Below are positions 23,591-42,930 of a stretch of DNA of 64,000 nt, one piece after another. How positions within the stretch are numbered: position 1 is the stretch's first letter; each line of letters starts with the position of its first letter. The notes below the pieces were generated by a model, which worked only from the letters and a program-made list of their open reading frames with translations, was not told the origin of the DNA and ran no database searches. This DNA comes from Alnus glutinosa (Eukaryota > Streptophyta > Magnoliopsida > Fagales > Betulaceae): positions 3,973,001 through 4,037,000 of the forward strand of contig NC_084894.1 in NCBI RefSeq assembly GCF_958979055.1, given 5' to 3'. A program made the position numbers and the translations under genes.

Positions 23591-24330
23591 GCCACAGCTT
23601 TGGGCCTCGCCTCAGCAGGCAGGTAAGTCCTAGTAATATAAACGAATGATAACATGGGGGGCAGTAATCGGATCCATGTTCACGAGCAGAAGCAGCTGGG
23701 ATACAAGGCTTCATTGAACTGAACGAGAGTATCCATTGCCAACACTTGAATAGCAACAAAAAACAAAATTTTTTCTCTCAATTTTAAATTACATTAGTAT
23801 TGTCATCCTACATTCCGCGTTGTTACAGCTCAAGCAATGGCCATCTGCTCTGCTGTGTTTTCTTCCCAGTTGATTTCCTAAGAGCATCACAGCAACGCGC
23901 ACAAGCTCAAATTGGAAGCTTCAAGTCTTTCCGCTGATGTTCTGCAAACTCTAGCAGCCTGTGTAAGTAGCAAGTCATCTTGACCGAAATTATGACTGCA
24001 AAGACCAAGGGGTCCTCTATGTAGGCATTAGACCCAACCAATTAGAGCAATATAAAGTAGATCTTAAGAAGTTTGATGTAACTAATACCCAAACTTTCGC
24101 CAAAAGGGTCAGTTATTCTATTCTAATAACAACACCTCAAAAGTAATTTGATGAAAAAAACATGAAATTTTTCAGGAGGAATTACATTCCTGGAATTCGA
24201 AACAAAGAGATTAATTTCAATTTCAACAAATTATTCCAATCAGGATGAAACATTTCCTGCCATTCTGAAAGTAAAGTTGAAGCCTGAATTCTCACCTCAA
24301 AACGGCACAAGGAAAATGGAGGACAACAAA
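23591..24330. other. Region downstream of the PPR gene
   Basis: No supported coding sequence. It may include the 3'UTR of the minus-strand PPR gene. Confidence 0.4.
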
Positions 24331-26667
24331 TCAGGCAGCAACAGTAGCATGTTTTTTCCCTTTATTGCCCAAGTGGGATTTCTCCCCACCTTTCATCATT
24401 CTAGTGAGGATATCTGCTTGCTTTGTGTTGCCCTCCTGATTAAGACTCCTAATGAGGTCCTCACAACTACTCCAATTGTTAACCCCTCCTTTCTCCATTA
24501 CTTTACACAATATTGAATATGCATTGAGTGTCTTCCCTGCTACCAAGAGAGCATCCAACACCTTATCATAGCTTGAAAAGTCTACGGTAAAGTCTCTCTC
24601 CAATGCAAAATCTAACAGCTTAAGAGCAGCAATTGTCTTCCCCTTCTCACAAAGAACAGATAACAGACTGTCAAAATCAGGTGAGCACCCACTATGCATA
24701 AGTAGATCAATGCGTCCCAGGGCTTCCTCAACATGACCTCTCATGAGTAGGGCTTCCAAGATCTTGGCAACCAAGTCCATATTCTCTTTCACCCCCTTCT
24801 CCACCATACTCTTCATCACCCGGCTTGCTGTTTGAACCCTCCCATCTTCAAATAAGCTCTCAATCACTAACCTGAATAGGGATGAATCCGGAAGATGCTC
24901 AGCTTCAATCATACTATCCAAAGCTGTTTTAGCATCAGCTGGTTCACCTTTGTTCAAGTAGCCCTTAATAAGCAATTTGAACGAATCAGCATCTCTGGAG
25001 ACCCCTCTCCTACCCATGATTTTTAGAATTTCAAAAGCAGAATCAGGATTCCCTTCTCTGGAATGCCCACAGATCAAATTATTAAAGGCAACTGAATCCA
25101 GAACACCCTTTTTCATCAACTGCCGGAAAAAGGTTTCCGCTTTACCCGTCTGCCCGTGGTTGCACAGATACTGAATCATTGGGTTATAAGCACTAGGCTC
25201 CATCTCCAAAGAACCCTGTGGCCTAGAGATGATTTCCTTCTCAATAAGCTTATCCAACAACTTAACTGCCCGATCATACACCCCAGACTTGCAAAAGTTC
25301 TCAATTAAGATACCATAATGACCCGCCTCAGTGGGTATGCTCAACCGAATCATCGCCTTAAGCACGTCTGCTGCAGCATCCAAGTCACCAGACTTGCACT
25401 GACATGTTAACAGTCTCATAAAGATGGAATTATCCTTTGGAGCTAAATGCCTCTCAACCATCTCCTTCAACATCATTTGAGCTTCAGGCATCTTCTCCCC
25501 ATCACAAAGCCCAGGCAACAAGGTTGAGTACGTGACGGCATTAGGCTTAATACCAAAAGACTTCATCTCATCCAACAATCTCAACCCATCATCGACTCGC
25601 CCAACCGAAACATACCCTTTTATCATGGTAGTATAACTTATAACTGACGGAGCAATGTTCCCCCCCTTCAGCTCCGTAAACAACTTCTCTGCCTCATCCA
25701 TCATCTTAAACCGATAATAGCCATTAATCATAGTATTATACGTGACCACATCCGGAAAAATCCCTCTACTGTTCATATCCTCATAAAACCTTTTTGCCGT
25801 CTCCAGCCTTAACGACAAAAAGAATCCCCAAATCATAATATTGAAGGTATGACGAGTAGGCTCAATCCCTTCATTCAACATCGCATTAAAATACCTCTTC
25901 GCCATCATATACCGCCCCCGCCTCAAAATCACCTTAAACAAAGCATCATACGACTTTATACTCCTCTCTACACCCAACTCCTTCATTTTCTGAAAAATCT
26001 TAACAGCCTCCTGAACAATCCCAGCTTTACCATAGCTCTCAATCAGCACAACAAACAAGTCCTCGTCCCACTCCACACCCTTCGTCGGCATATCCAAAAG
26101 TATGCACCTAGCGTGGTTGAGCTTCGAAGCTCGGCCCAAAATCTCAATCATTTTCAAATGGGTGGCACGGTCGTGCTGGACCAGCCCGGCCCGCTCGACC
26201 CACCGGAAGAACTGGAGCGCGTGCTCCAGGTTCTTGGCACTGTGCAACACATTCCAAACAAGTGAGTTATCAAATTCGGGCACCAAAGCACGGATTGAGT
26301 TCTGTAACCGGGTCGTCCAAGCCCGGCTCGCCATCATTCTACATATTACATCCTCAATCTTTTCTGGGTTCGGGCGCTTACCTCGTGGGGTTCTCTGGTA
26401 GACCTTCGGCTCCCCATTTTCCGGATTTGGGTTCTGGGGTTTGGGTTGCGCGTCGAAAGATGTGACCGGATCGGGAACTGGGTTTGGGTTCTGATCGACG
26501 GCGGAGATTGAGTCGTCGGTGGAGGTGAAGAAGCGGATGAGATTGAGGGTGGAAGGGTCTGAGGTTCTGGGAATGTGGGGTAAAACCCTAGAGGTCCATT
26601 GATAGGGTTTAGATGCAGAAATGTAAGCCATTAGATGCAGAAATGGTCCGTTGATTACTCGCAGCAA
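24331..26667 (-). CDS. P-class pentatricopeptide repeat protein, organelle-targeted
   Basis: Single-exon gene of 778 residues, as most plant PPR genes are. Residues 1 to about 50 are rich in Ser, Arg and Leu with few acids (SASKPYQWTSRVLPHIPR), a likely mitochondrial or plastid presequence; residues 50-110 are a proline-rich linker. From about residue 165 to 750 there are roughly 14-16 tandem 35-residue PPR motifs, clearest at DVVTYNTMINGYYRFKMMDE, SVISYTTMIKGYVSVGRVDD and NAVTYSTLLPGLCDGEKMPE. No E, DYW, SMR or other C-terminal domain follows; the tail is basic (SHLGNKGKKHATVAA). It should bind organelle RNA through residues 5 and 35 of each repeat. It resembles Arabidopsis At2g37230, which I recall as a mitochondrial-ribosome-associated PPR; that assignment is tentative. 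Translation may start at Met1 or Met13. Confidence 0.93.
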   Translation of the reverse strand: MLRVINGPFLHLMAYISASKPYQWTSRVLPHIPRTSDPSTLNLIRFFTSTDDSISAVDQNPNPVPDPVTSFDAQPKPQNPNPENGEPKVYQRTPRGKRPNPEKIEDVICRMMASRAWTTRLQNSIRALVPEFDNSLVWNVLHSAKNLEHALQFFRWVERAGLVQHDRATHLKMIEILGRASKLNHARCILLDMPTKGVEWDEDLFVVLIESYGKAGIVQEAVKIFQKMKELGVERSIKSYDALFKVILRRGRYMMAKRYFNAMLNEGIEPTRHTFNIMIWGFFLSLRLETAKRFYEDMNSRGIFPDVVTYNTMINGYYRFKMMDEAEKLFTELKGGNIAPSVISYTTMIKGYVSVGRVDDGLRLLDEMKSFGIKPNAVTYSTLLPGLCDGEKMPEAQMMLKEMVERHLAPKDNSIFMRLLTCQCKSGDLDAAADVLKAMIRLSIPTEAGHYGILIENFCKSGVYDRAVKLLDKLIEKEIISRPQGSLEMEPSAYNPMIQYLCNHGQTGKAETFFRQLMKKGVLDSVAFNNLICGHSREGNPDSAFEILKIMGRRGVSRDADSFKLLIKGYLNKGEPADAKTALDSMIEAEHLPDSSLFRLVIESLFEDGRVQTASRVMKSMVEKGVKENMDLVAKILEALLMRGHVEEALGRIDLLMHSGCSPDFDSLLSVLCEKGKTIAALKLLDFALERDFTVDFSSYDKVLDALLVAGKTLNAYSILCKVMEKGGVNNWSSCEDLIRSLNQEGNTKQADILTRMMKGGEKSHLGNKGKKHATVAA

Positions 26668-26919
26668 ACAATAGAGTGAGGCTCTACAATGGCAAAGAAA
26701 AAGTGGACAGTTCAGACTTCAGACTCCGGAGCAGGGAGATATCTGGGCGATGTGCCGAGGTCGGGGGCAAAAAGGAGACGGCTACACAACACGTTTAGGT
26801 TAATATGTGTTCTTTTGTTTTGTTTTTTGTTTTTTTTTTTTTTGTCCCGTCAGACGGTTAGTCCACAATAGACAATTTTTTTTTTAAAAAAAAAAAAAAG
26901 TTTTATTTATATTTTTTTT

Positions 26920-27154
26920 TAGGATAAAAATTTCATTAAATTGGTTTGTAGGATATTTCATATAACCCACATATAAAATTAACATGTATCCATTCACATG
27001 TAAGAAACATATATTTTAATAGCATATGTTTCTCACATACTTTTTCAATAGCATTAATAAAATAACATGTGATGTTTAAAGGACACATGTCACTCTTATA
27101 TGTGGGTTGTATGAAATTTCCTACAAATCGGTTTATAGGAAGTTTTTGTCCTTT
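26920..27154. repeat. Foldback MITE (family A)
   Basis: Arms of about 60 bp are inverted complements: 26920-26977 (TAGGATAAAAATTTC, then GGTTTGTAGGATATTTCATA, then ACCCACATATAA) and 27096-27154. The centre carries paired ACATGTG words. Related sequence occurs at 44960-45090, about 57320-57430 and 58690-58810. Confidence 0.8.
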
Positions 27155-27279
27155 TAATTATTATGATCGACATGTGTCTCCCATCTTATTGGCGATGACG
27201 TAGCGTCTAACAAAATCTATCAAATTTTTTAATAAAATCTTACTCCAGTGAACAATTTGTAAATTAAGTCAATCACAGG

Positions 27280-27788
27280 GATCCCTGGTCTGGCACGTGT
27301 GGGTCACGGTTTGTCTTCCAAGGCAAGGTTGGGGGTTTTTCGGTGTATCCGAGGTCTTCTGGTGGATTTCTGATGCTGAGGAGGTCTCCGGTGGCGGCGC
27401 GTGTGGTACACGCGCCGTCGCCGTCAACAGCGCCACCCGACGCCGGTCCCGATTTGTGTTTCTGTTTTAGGGTGTTTTATTTCATTTTTTAGTGTTCTTT
27501 TCACAGTTTGCATTTATGATGCTTAAAAGTTACTGGACTATTTGTTGGTATAAGTGCTAGATCTGTCATCTTCTATTTGTCATGTATGCTTAAATGTAAA
27601 GAGTGGCTCATTGTTGTCCCTGTAACGTTTTTGTATTGTTTAGGTTGCTGTCTCAAGTCAGAATCATTTAGCTTAAGGTATTGGGGGTCTTGAACCTCTT
27701 GTTTGTGTCCTTGCCCTGGGACTTTATTCAGTAATATATGATAGCATAACAGATGCTCTCTTTGTTCAAAAAAAAAAAGAAAAAAGAG
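27280..27788 (+). mobile_element. LINE-like retroposon, 3' end with poly(A) tail
   Basis: A plus-strand segment ends in GCTCTCTTTGTTC followed by A11 and a G-interrupted A run. It is bracketed by an imperfect direct repeat of about 27 bp: 27253-27279 (ATTTGTAAATTAAG, then CAATCACAGG) and 27789-27815 (ATTTGTAATTTAAG, then CAACCACAGA). This is the layout of a target-primed retroposon. The 5' part is GC-rich and no reverse transcriptase frame remains, so assignment to LINE rather than SINE or retrogene rests on length and tail only. Confidence 0.6.
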
Positions 27789-28305
27789 CGATTTGTAATT
27801 TAAGCCAACCACAGAGACCAATAATATAATTTTCCCGTCTATTTTCGTGGACTTTAAAACCCGTTATGCATTTTGAAAGCCCCCCACTCATACAATTTGG
27901 CCAAGCTTTAATTGTTATCTTGCGAGAACAAGTAATGCCAAAAATCACATTTTTCTTTACAATTATCTCGCAATGTTCACCTAATAGTCCTAACCACCTA
28001 TTGGATAAATCATTGTTTAAAAAAAAAAACAAAAACAAAAACAAAAAAAAATCAATAACTGATTAAGACTTGCCACATCAGTATTGCAGAATATTTATAA
28101 GATAAAAATGTGGTATTTAACATTAATCGCTATCTAGACTACTTAGGATTTTCATTATGACATCTCTCATTTCTTAACGCAAGATCCTTAATGTGGATTT
28201 AACTCGCTGTCATCCCAACTGTTAAATATTCAATACCAAAACACTATGTTAACACAGCATATCAAATGCCAACAATTCACATTACAAATCAAAAGGTTGA
28301 CATGG

Positions 28306-31300
28306 CTACGGCTTGGGTGATGTAAGCTGCCTCAGGTTGTACTTAGCCAATTCCTTGTACTTCTCGACAACCCCAATCAAGCACACAGTCTGACAATATG
28401 AAACCAGAAAAAAAAAAAAAAAATTAGACTTATCATATTCAAGAAAGGTTTACTTAATACAAGACATCTAGCAACAAGTTCCTTTCACAAGTTATAAACA
28501 ATAGTATAATAGTTTCTACAAGCATAACCGCTGGACCATTGCAAAAATTCAGGGTGCAGGAAAAAATAAATAAGAGATGAGACAATCTAAAAACAGTAGT
28601 ATCTCAATCCCTGCGTGAAGGTTGAATCTGATGCAATGCAACAGCTATAGCTATTAGCAAAAGTAAATGAATAATTACATAAGTCAAAATTCCAAAGTTC
28701 TCTGAAACTCTTGCTGGTAGGTAGGGAATTTTTTTTTTTATTATTTAGCATGGAACTGGATCGAAAAAACAAGATTCAAACTCAACCCGACAAGGGGACA
28801 AAATTTGCAAAACATGGTGTAAAAAAGATGAGCAACAGGGAGAAATATTCAAGTTCTTCTTTAGCAAGAGAAAAAGAATATTCTTACCTTCACAATTTCA
28901 ACTATAATGGTTTTATCAGGATTGTTAAGATCAACTTTATGCGGTCCGGGAACAGATTTTGCAATTGCATTTATGATCTTCATTCTGTCAATACCACTAT
29001 TTGCACGGGCTCCAAACAATACTGCAAACTGCATAGAAGATTAGAAAAGTTACACTCCATCTCAATACATACAGTAGGATTTCAGCTTGTGGTGCATGCT
29101 GTAGCCAAGGGATGTAATTTGCACTAATTCATGTAGGGGCCTAAATGGCACAACAAAACCTGGTGTTTCTATTTCTTAGTTCATTTAGATACCATCTCTC
29201 ATCCGGATGACAATTGCTTGAGTCCACTAATCCTTTATATTGGAATGGTTGAAGGGTCAAATGTTTTCGCAATTCCTCATGGGGGGATGAATCAAGATAA
29301 TTTTGAATCAAAGCTCTAGATTTTTGTTCATCCCTCGCTTTAATAATATCATGGGGTTTGTGGTGAAAGGAGAAGGAAGTCCAAAAACAAAAAAAACAAA
29401 AAAAAAAAAACAAATCATGTCATCATAGATTTTCGTGTCCGCACAAACATACAAAGACATGAATATAATAATATTTGTAGATATGATCCACCACAAGGAT
29501 TCATTCAAATGAAAGGTCAAGATCCAGATTAATGCTAAGTTTGTAATTCTTCTTTCATGAATGTGTGCCTACTAGAATACAACAAACAAACAAACAAATC
29601 TCAAGACCATAACAGTCTTGCAAACATGAAAAAGTGAGGATGTACATATCAAACTGGAAGGAGAACTTACAACGTGTCAGTGATACATTCAATATGCTAC
29701 CATAAAATTAATTGAAATATTTAAGAACTACAGATAAATCATGGTTTTGATTTGTGAATTTATAGTTCCATGCCAGCACTAACTGCTAAACTTTTGGTCA
29801 TATATTTAGTTATTCAGATTCCTTGCCATCACATCTAAATTTGGCAATATCTTTGCCCAAACTTCTTGCCCATTTCATTTCCCATGGTTGGATCCTTGGG
29901 AGAGCATTTGCTAGTCCACAATTAACCCCAATTCAATCAGGTGCCCTGCATCTAATACATGGACCTTTAGTCATGATATGTTGAATATACATGGCATGGT
30001 GCTCAACTACATTTTATATAGAAACCCAACCCATGATGACCTGAATTTAGAACTGTGAATTGGGATAGCTCGCCTTCTAGTTGTGTGTATCAGTTCTAAA
30101 CTCAAACTGTGCCCAGTTAAACTTCAGACTCAGCTTATTTTATTGATCTAAGATCTGTTATTGATCTTTTTTACCTTTTTTCCCATAGTATATTCTAAGT
30201 TCAAAGTCAGGCGTGCATCATTAATGACAAGCACTAGAAAACAAGTGAAAAAACATTGGACCTCTGAGGAGTTTATTCTACTATTCCTGATTGTAGAAAG
30301 ATTCATTTTTGCTACATTTAGGAAGTAAAACACTGTTCATGAAAAAAATATAGTTGAAAATCTTGGTTAACTCACTTGCAACCAACAGGGTATTTTATTG
30401 GAAAATTATCAATTAGGCAGCATTAGAAATACTTAAGACTCTGCTTATCAGCAAAGGTACGATAAGGAATGGCAACATTGATTAATAGTACTACCTTTTG
30501 TGGGTTTTGAGGATCCACTGGAAAATATTGTGCCACAAGAGGTTTGATTGCTCTTGAAATTTCCTCCTCTGAAGTATAGCATGCCACTTCAATAGGTAAC
30601 ATTCTTAAGATGAACCTATATAAGACAACAAACATGTTATCTTGCCAGAACCAATATGACATTTCTTCTGTCCATGTGCTTTGTATAATTTAACTTAAAA
30701 GCAATGAATGAACCTTGACATGTGTTTCCTTGTTGATGCAGCAGATGTCATCATGTGCTGCACGATATTTTTGGGTCCAGGGTCTCCATCTCTCTTCCGC
30801 ATTTGAATAAAGACAACGCCATTACAACCCGAATCAAGCTTGAAAAAGCGCCTCTGTATAAAAATAATCGTCAATGCAAGAGAAAACACAAGCCCTTTGG
30901 GTTGGAACAAAATGAAGAAAACTAATATGCCACCGACAGCAAGAGCAGTTAAAAATTTGAACATAAAGTGGAGTATTCATGATATGGGACCCTGCAAAAA
31001 GTGATACATCCTCCACCAAGGAGACATGAACTACCACATTTATGTTCTTTTTTCTCTTTCTAAATAGGCATCACTCTTGTATACTTCATGCGTATTGCGC
31101 TTTTAACGATATTTTGATTACATATGACAAAAAAATTGGTTGATTGTGATCTAATTACCTGAGTGACAGAATCTCATTTTGGGTCCACCGAAATAGATAT
31201 GAAAGGCAGGGAAACAATAATAACAATTTCTTGCATAAATTATTAGAAACAATGTAAATACATGAAACTATCAAAAATATCTTCAATTTTTCAGGACAAT

Positions 31301-33441
31301 GTAAATAAGATTCAAAATTCAGCTCATCAAAATGATCCATTTAGAAATAAGACTGAAATGTGAAACAACTCTAAAAAAAACTTTAAGAATACAATTTGGA
31401 ACAAAATTGAAATTAATCCAGACAGACTGGACACTACATGCAAGACATTGAAACTGATAGTAGCATACTTCACCAAATCTGCACTCACTCACAGAAGAAA
31501 TGACAAAATGCATGAGCAACTGAAAATTATTAGCATAGCCTATGTACATATATTTATTACCAGAGTATAAGCTTTGAATCATAAATACCTCTAGCATGAA
31601 CCACCATAATGCAGAAGCAGAGAAGAGATAACAGCACATGAACAAAACTTAATAGAAAAATAAGCTAAAGATCAATAACTAGAAGAAGCGCCAGGAAAAT
31701 GATTAAGCAGAACAAAAATCATTCAGAAATAGAAATTGAAAGATATGAGCTAAAGAAAAGCTCTAGACATATTCAGGCTTGGCCATTGAATCAGATACAT
31801 TCAAAAATTATAAATTAAATCAAATCAAAATAAATTGAGTAACAAAGTTTGGCAGCACTTGCTAACTCACCTTGCTCTTATCTCCCAATTCTTCAAGTTC
31901 AGCCTCAATTAGTTTATCAATAGACTTCACCTCCACTTTTTCATGGATCACACATTTCGATGCATCTGTTCCTAGACATTGTTTCTTTGCTGGTGGCTCC
32001 TCAGTTTCTCTTGGTTGATTCTCATGATTCTTACCATTCCCTTCAATATCATTAGTTTTTTCTTCTGTCTGATTTCCATCGTGCACATCATCTTTTGTAT
32101 GAGGATGTGGCTCCTGATTTGTTGCAACCTTATGACTGCCAATATCATCCTGACAAGTACCTGATTTATTCTTGTCTTCCTCCTCCTCCTTCCCCTCCTT
32201 CTCCTCCTTCCCCTCCTCCTCCTCCTCCTCGTCTTCATCATCACCATCATCATCGCTACTAGAAGATTCAGAATCTGAGAACTTAATCTTCTTATTTAGA
32301 GGTTTATTTGGTAACTCAGCAAGCTTGACATCTGAACCTTTCCCTTGGACTAGCTCTTCAAAAAACTGAGAGAAAAAAAAACAGGAGAGTAACTTAACTC
32401 CACCTCATAGATAAGAGGAAAATAAAGGTTCTCTATATGTTTTGTCAGACTTCATAGAAGACAGATCATATTTACAAACTTCCGTGCATGCACAACAATA
32501 CTACGAAGTTTATAAGGATTCTATCTATGTTCCCACTGGACCGTGCATCAACACTTTGTTTGAATTGAATATTGAAGGTGTAGTTCATTAGAGTGGAGAA
32601 GAAAAACAACCCAAAGAAGACATAAACAATGCTCCTTTCTCTAATTTGCTGCTGAAACAAAGCAAAAATCCTAGCTATTTTTTTAAAAAAGGGACAATGC
32701 CATATACTTAATAAACTCTACAGGGTCGTAATTTAATTCTCTCTCAATAGAAAAAAGTACAACCACCAAATTTTCCCAAATCTTCAACCTAATTAGGGAA
32801 AATTTTCCAATTTATTTTCCTTTCACTCTTATTTTAACTTCACCTTTCCCAAATGATTTTCATATATCAAAAAGCAACTTTACCAAACATCATTCTAATT
32901 CAATCCCATAATCTTGTCAATACTCAGGTGACTATAATGTAAGTTCATCAATGATAACCAAATAAAAAAAATCGAACCCAGAAAAGAAGCATATAGAAAT
33001 AGAATTCAACAACAATAAACATATACCCACAAAGCAATTAAGTGAGATAAGATCAAATAACTAATTTAAATAAACCAAAATAAAACATATCATACAAGAC
33101 AATAAGAAATTAACAACTCACACACACAGAAACAGAGAGAGAGACATACAGAATCAATAACGTTAATGGCTTCATGGGAAGCCTGGCTTTCCCGGCCTCC
33201 ATCGCACGTGATGAAGAACCCTTGTACTCCAGGGCGTAATGGGTACGAACCCTTCTTCTTTACTGGCTTCTGGAACAAGAAAGAAAAAAACTGTCATGAA
33301 CCCGAAGTTGACATGGACTAAATACTACATAATTCATAGAGCAAGAGAAAGAGAGAGAAAGACGTTGTGGGGGAGATAGCGCTGCCTTCTCTTCTTGCTC
33401 TTGGCGGCGTTGTCGCCGCTCGATCTGTTCTCCGCGCGCAT
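28306..33441 (-). CDS. TAN1: TAN1/THUMPD1-like THUMP protein, tRNA cytidine acetylation factor
   Basis: Seven exons, minus strand: 33364-33441, 33150-33269, 31871-32365, 30714-30853, 30495-30615, 28888-29028, 28306-28389; 1179 bp, 392 residues, unbroken. TAN1 (yeast) and THUMPD1 (animals) bind tRNA through a THUMP domain and help the NAT10/KRE33 acetyltransferase make N4-acetylcytidine in tRNA-Ser and tRNA-Leu. Diagnostic stretches: [20 protein letters not shown] near the N-terminus, [40 protein letters not shown] and [20 protein letters not shown] (THUMP, about 230-365). Exon 3 adds a low-complexity acidic/lysine region (residues about 96-130) and a long hydrophilic linker, longer than in yeast TAN1. 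The donor of intron 1 (AAC|GTCTTT) is weak, but the join restores LPHNKPVKKK in frame and is expected for the family. Confidence 0.92.
32582..32770. repeat. Dispersed repeat, copy 2
   Basis: Second copy of the 23430-23590 repeat, within intron 2 of the TAN1-like gene and in the same orientation. It carries an extra insertion (about 32680-32720) relative to copy 1. Confidence 0.75.
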
Positions 33442-33885
33442 GTTTCGAGACAGACACAGTAAAATAGCTCCAACGTCTACTGCTTGTTCAAAGCCTTTCA
33501 GTTCGAGGGTTCCATGAACGAATCCATATAGCGTTTTGTAGTTGTATATGAAGAGAGGGTTTAGTTCTTAATTTTACAATAATATAAATATAGGATTATA
33601 GATAGTTTTAAAATTTTGGGTAAAATTAAAATAAAATAACTAAAATTTTGCCATGTAAAAAATAATAATAATAAATAAATAAATAAATAAATAAATAAAA
33701 AGAAAGAAAAAGTATGCGATTTTTTAAGATAAATTTTAGGAGTGTTTCGTCCCACAATTTTGTAAGTCAAATTCGCGTTTTTAAGGGTTAAAACCTATTT
33801 TTCAAATTTTAGAAGTGCACAAATTTTGTAGATTTTATCAAATGTTTAAATACATTTTTTTAAAGTTATGTTTTCTTTAATTCTG

Positions 33886-34531
33886 GGGGATAATTGCACC
33901 GTTGATCCTTGTGGTATGCCATAATTATTTTTCACTCCCTATGGTTTAAAAAGTTCATGAGAAGTCCTCGTGATATGCAATAATTACAAATCGATCCCTG
34001 GCGTCAAATTCTATTAAAATTTTTAACAGATTTCGTCAAATGCCACGTCAGCGACACAGGTCGCTAATAAGATGGCGACACGTGTCTATCTTAATAAAAA
34101 AATAAAAATTTATTACAAAATAAAAAAAAAAAAATACATATTTTTTTTAAAAAAAAAAAAAAAAAAATGCTGAAGGCAAAGGGGTGGCCGCGCGCCACCC
34201 CTTAAGGGGTGGACCTGCCACCCTTTCAGTTTTTTCTTTGTGTTTTTTTTTTTTGAATTTTAATTTTTTTAAAAAAAAAATTAAGTATTTTTATTTATTT
34301 TTTAATAAATTTATATTTTTTTTATTAAAATGGACATGTGTCGCCATCTTATTTGCGACACGTGTCGCTGACGTGACATTTGACAGAATCTGTTAAAAAT
34401 TTTAACAGAATTTAACGCTAGGGATCGATTTGTAATTATTGCATATCACGAGAACCTCCCATGAACTTTTTAAACCATAGGGAGTGAAAAATAATTATGA
34501 CATATCACAGGGATCAACAATACAATTATCT
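33886..34531. mobile_element. Mutator-like foldback element with long inverted repeats
   Basis: A 646-bp element whose arms of about 220 bp are near-perfect inverted complements: left begins GGGGATAATTGCACCGTTGA, right ends TCAACAATACAATTATCT. Shared arm words include TTTTTCACTCCCTATGG and GATGGCGACACGTGTC. Flanks TTAATTCTG (33877-33885) and CTAATTTTG (34532-34540) match at 7 of 9 positions, fitting a 9-bp Mutator-type target duplication. The centre carries a GGGTGG/CCACCC palindromic core at about 34184-34226. No transposase. It sits between the hexokinase 3' end and the TAN1-like 5' end. Confidence 0.8.
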
Positions 34532-34540
34532 CTAATTTTG

Positions 34541-35275
34541 GATTTGAAATCTTTATTTTTTTCAAACCACACATTTAAAACCGCTAAATCAAGCTGACAT
34601 TAAGGTTGCATGTAAAAATAGACCCAAAAGTGAAATGAATAGTAGTATAGTCATTTCCCTATTTTGTTGCACATAATTACTTGAAATAAATAACTATTCT
34701 CTTAAAATAATGAATAACCATTCAAATCACCATTCTCCTGAAAATGGAATAACATTTTCCCCGACCAAATTTTTCTAATTTTTTTTTTATTTAAAGGAAC
34801 CAAAAAATCAGAAGAAAAACTAAAGTGTTCGTTCGACAATTTTTTAGAGGGTGATTTTTTTACTTTTTAGTTGTAATGTAACATAAAGATTAAAGTAATT
34901 TTTAATATTCTGTGCTTTAAATTATTTTTTAATGTCTTTGCTTTTTTGCAAAAAAACCAAAAAAAAAAAAAAAAAAGGAACTGTGGAATTTTGTCAAATT
35001 GGGGTAACATCACCTTCCCCTTTCAATCCAAATGCCCATCACTAAATATGTCAAAAAGAAGTCATAATTAAATACTTTTTGAGGAAATTTTTTATAAATA
35101 ACACTATTTTCACATTGCCAACATCAGAGAACATAAAATTGATGAAAATTTCAGAAGAAGAAAAAAAAATATATGGACAAACCTTCCTTTTATACAAAAA
35201 GATATGGAAAATGAACTCTACATTTTACAGGGGCTATATGTATATATATGAATATATATATATATATATATATCT
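34541..35275. other. Spacer and hexokinase 3' flank
   Basis: AT-rich, no gene. The (TA)n tract at about 35240-35273 ends three bases before the hexokinase stop codon on the complementary strand and so would lie in its 3'UTR. Confidence 0.5.
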
Positions 35276-42469
<7,194 letters not shown>

Positions 42470-42930
42470 CTCCCCAATCCCCTCCGATCACTCACGCCAT
42501 CCGGATACGACGCCGCTTGGCCTCCCTCCTACGACTCCCCCCGAAACCACGCCGCTTCGACATGCACTCGCACGCACAAACACCCCCACCGCACGCCCTT
42601 ACAGCCTTCAAACACTCAAAACGACGGCTTTATCGGGTTTCTCTCCTTCGGAAAATCGCAACTGTTCACCAGCAGCTCCCCGTGCCGGTTCGCCGGCGGG
42701 TCCGAGGGCAATACTCGCCGGTCAAGCGGTGTCGATGTGCTGCTCGAACAAAAGCTCGACAGAGAGAGAAGGGGCTCCTGCACTAATGAGGTTGTAATGT
42801 TGGAAAGCGAAGTGAGGGGTACTTATAGGAGCGAGCAAAAGTACGGATTTGCCCCGTCGAATTTCTCAATCGCCGGATTTGTGCGAGTATCTTTGGGGAT
42901 TTTTTTACCGTTTATGAAAGATTTTTGAGG
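42470..42930 (-). promoter_or_regulatory. Hexokinase leader and proximal promoter region
   Basis: GC-rich, pyrimidine-biased stretch immediately upstream of the hexokinase ATG. Long plus-strand frames here (42198-42797) are antisense shadows. No TATA box or start site could be assigned with confidence. Confidence 0.35.

Noticed and set aside
26689..26871. Short plus-strand frame starting MAKKKW
   Set aside because: Lies in the PPR gene's upstream region, ends in a T-run-encoded Phe tract, and has no conserved features.
31972..32253. Arg/Met-rich 93-aa minus frame
   Set aside because: Out-of-frame reading of the acidic repeat in TAN1-like exon 3.
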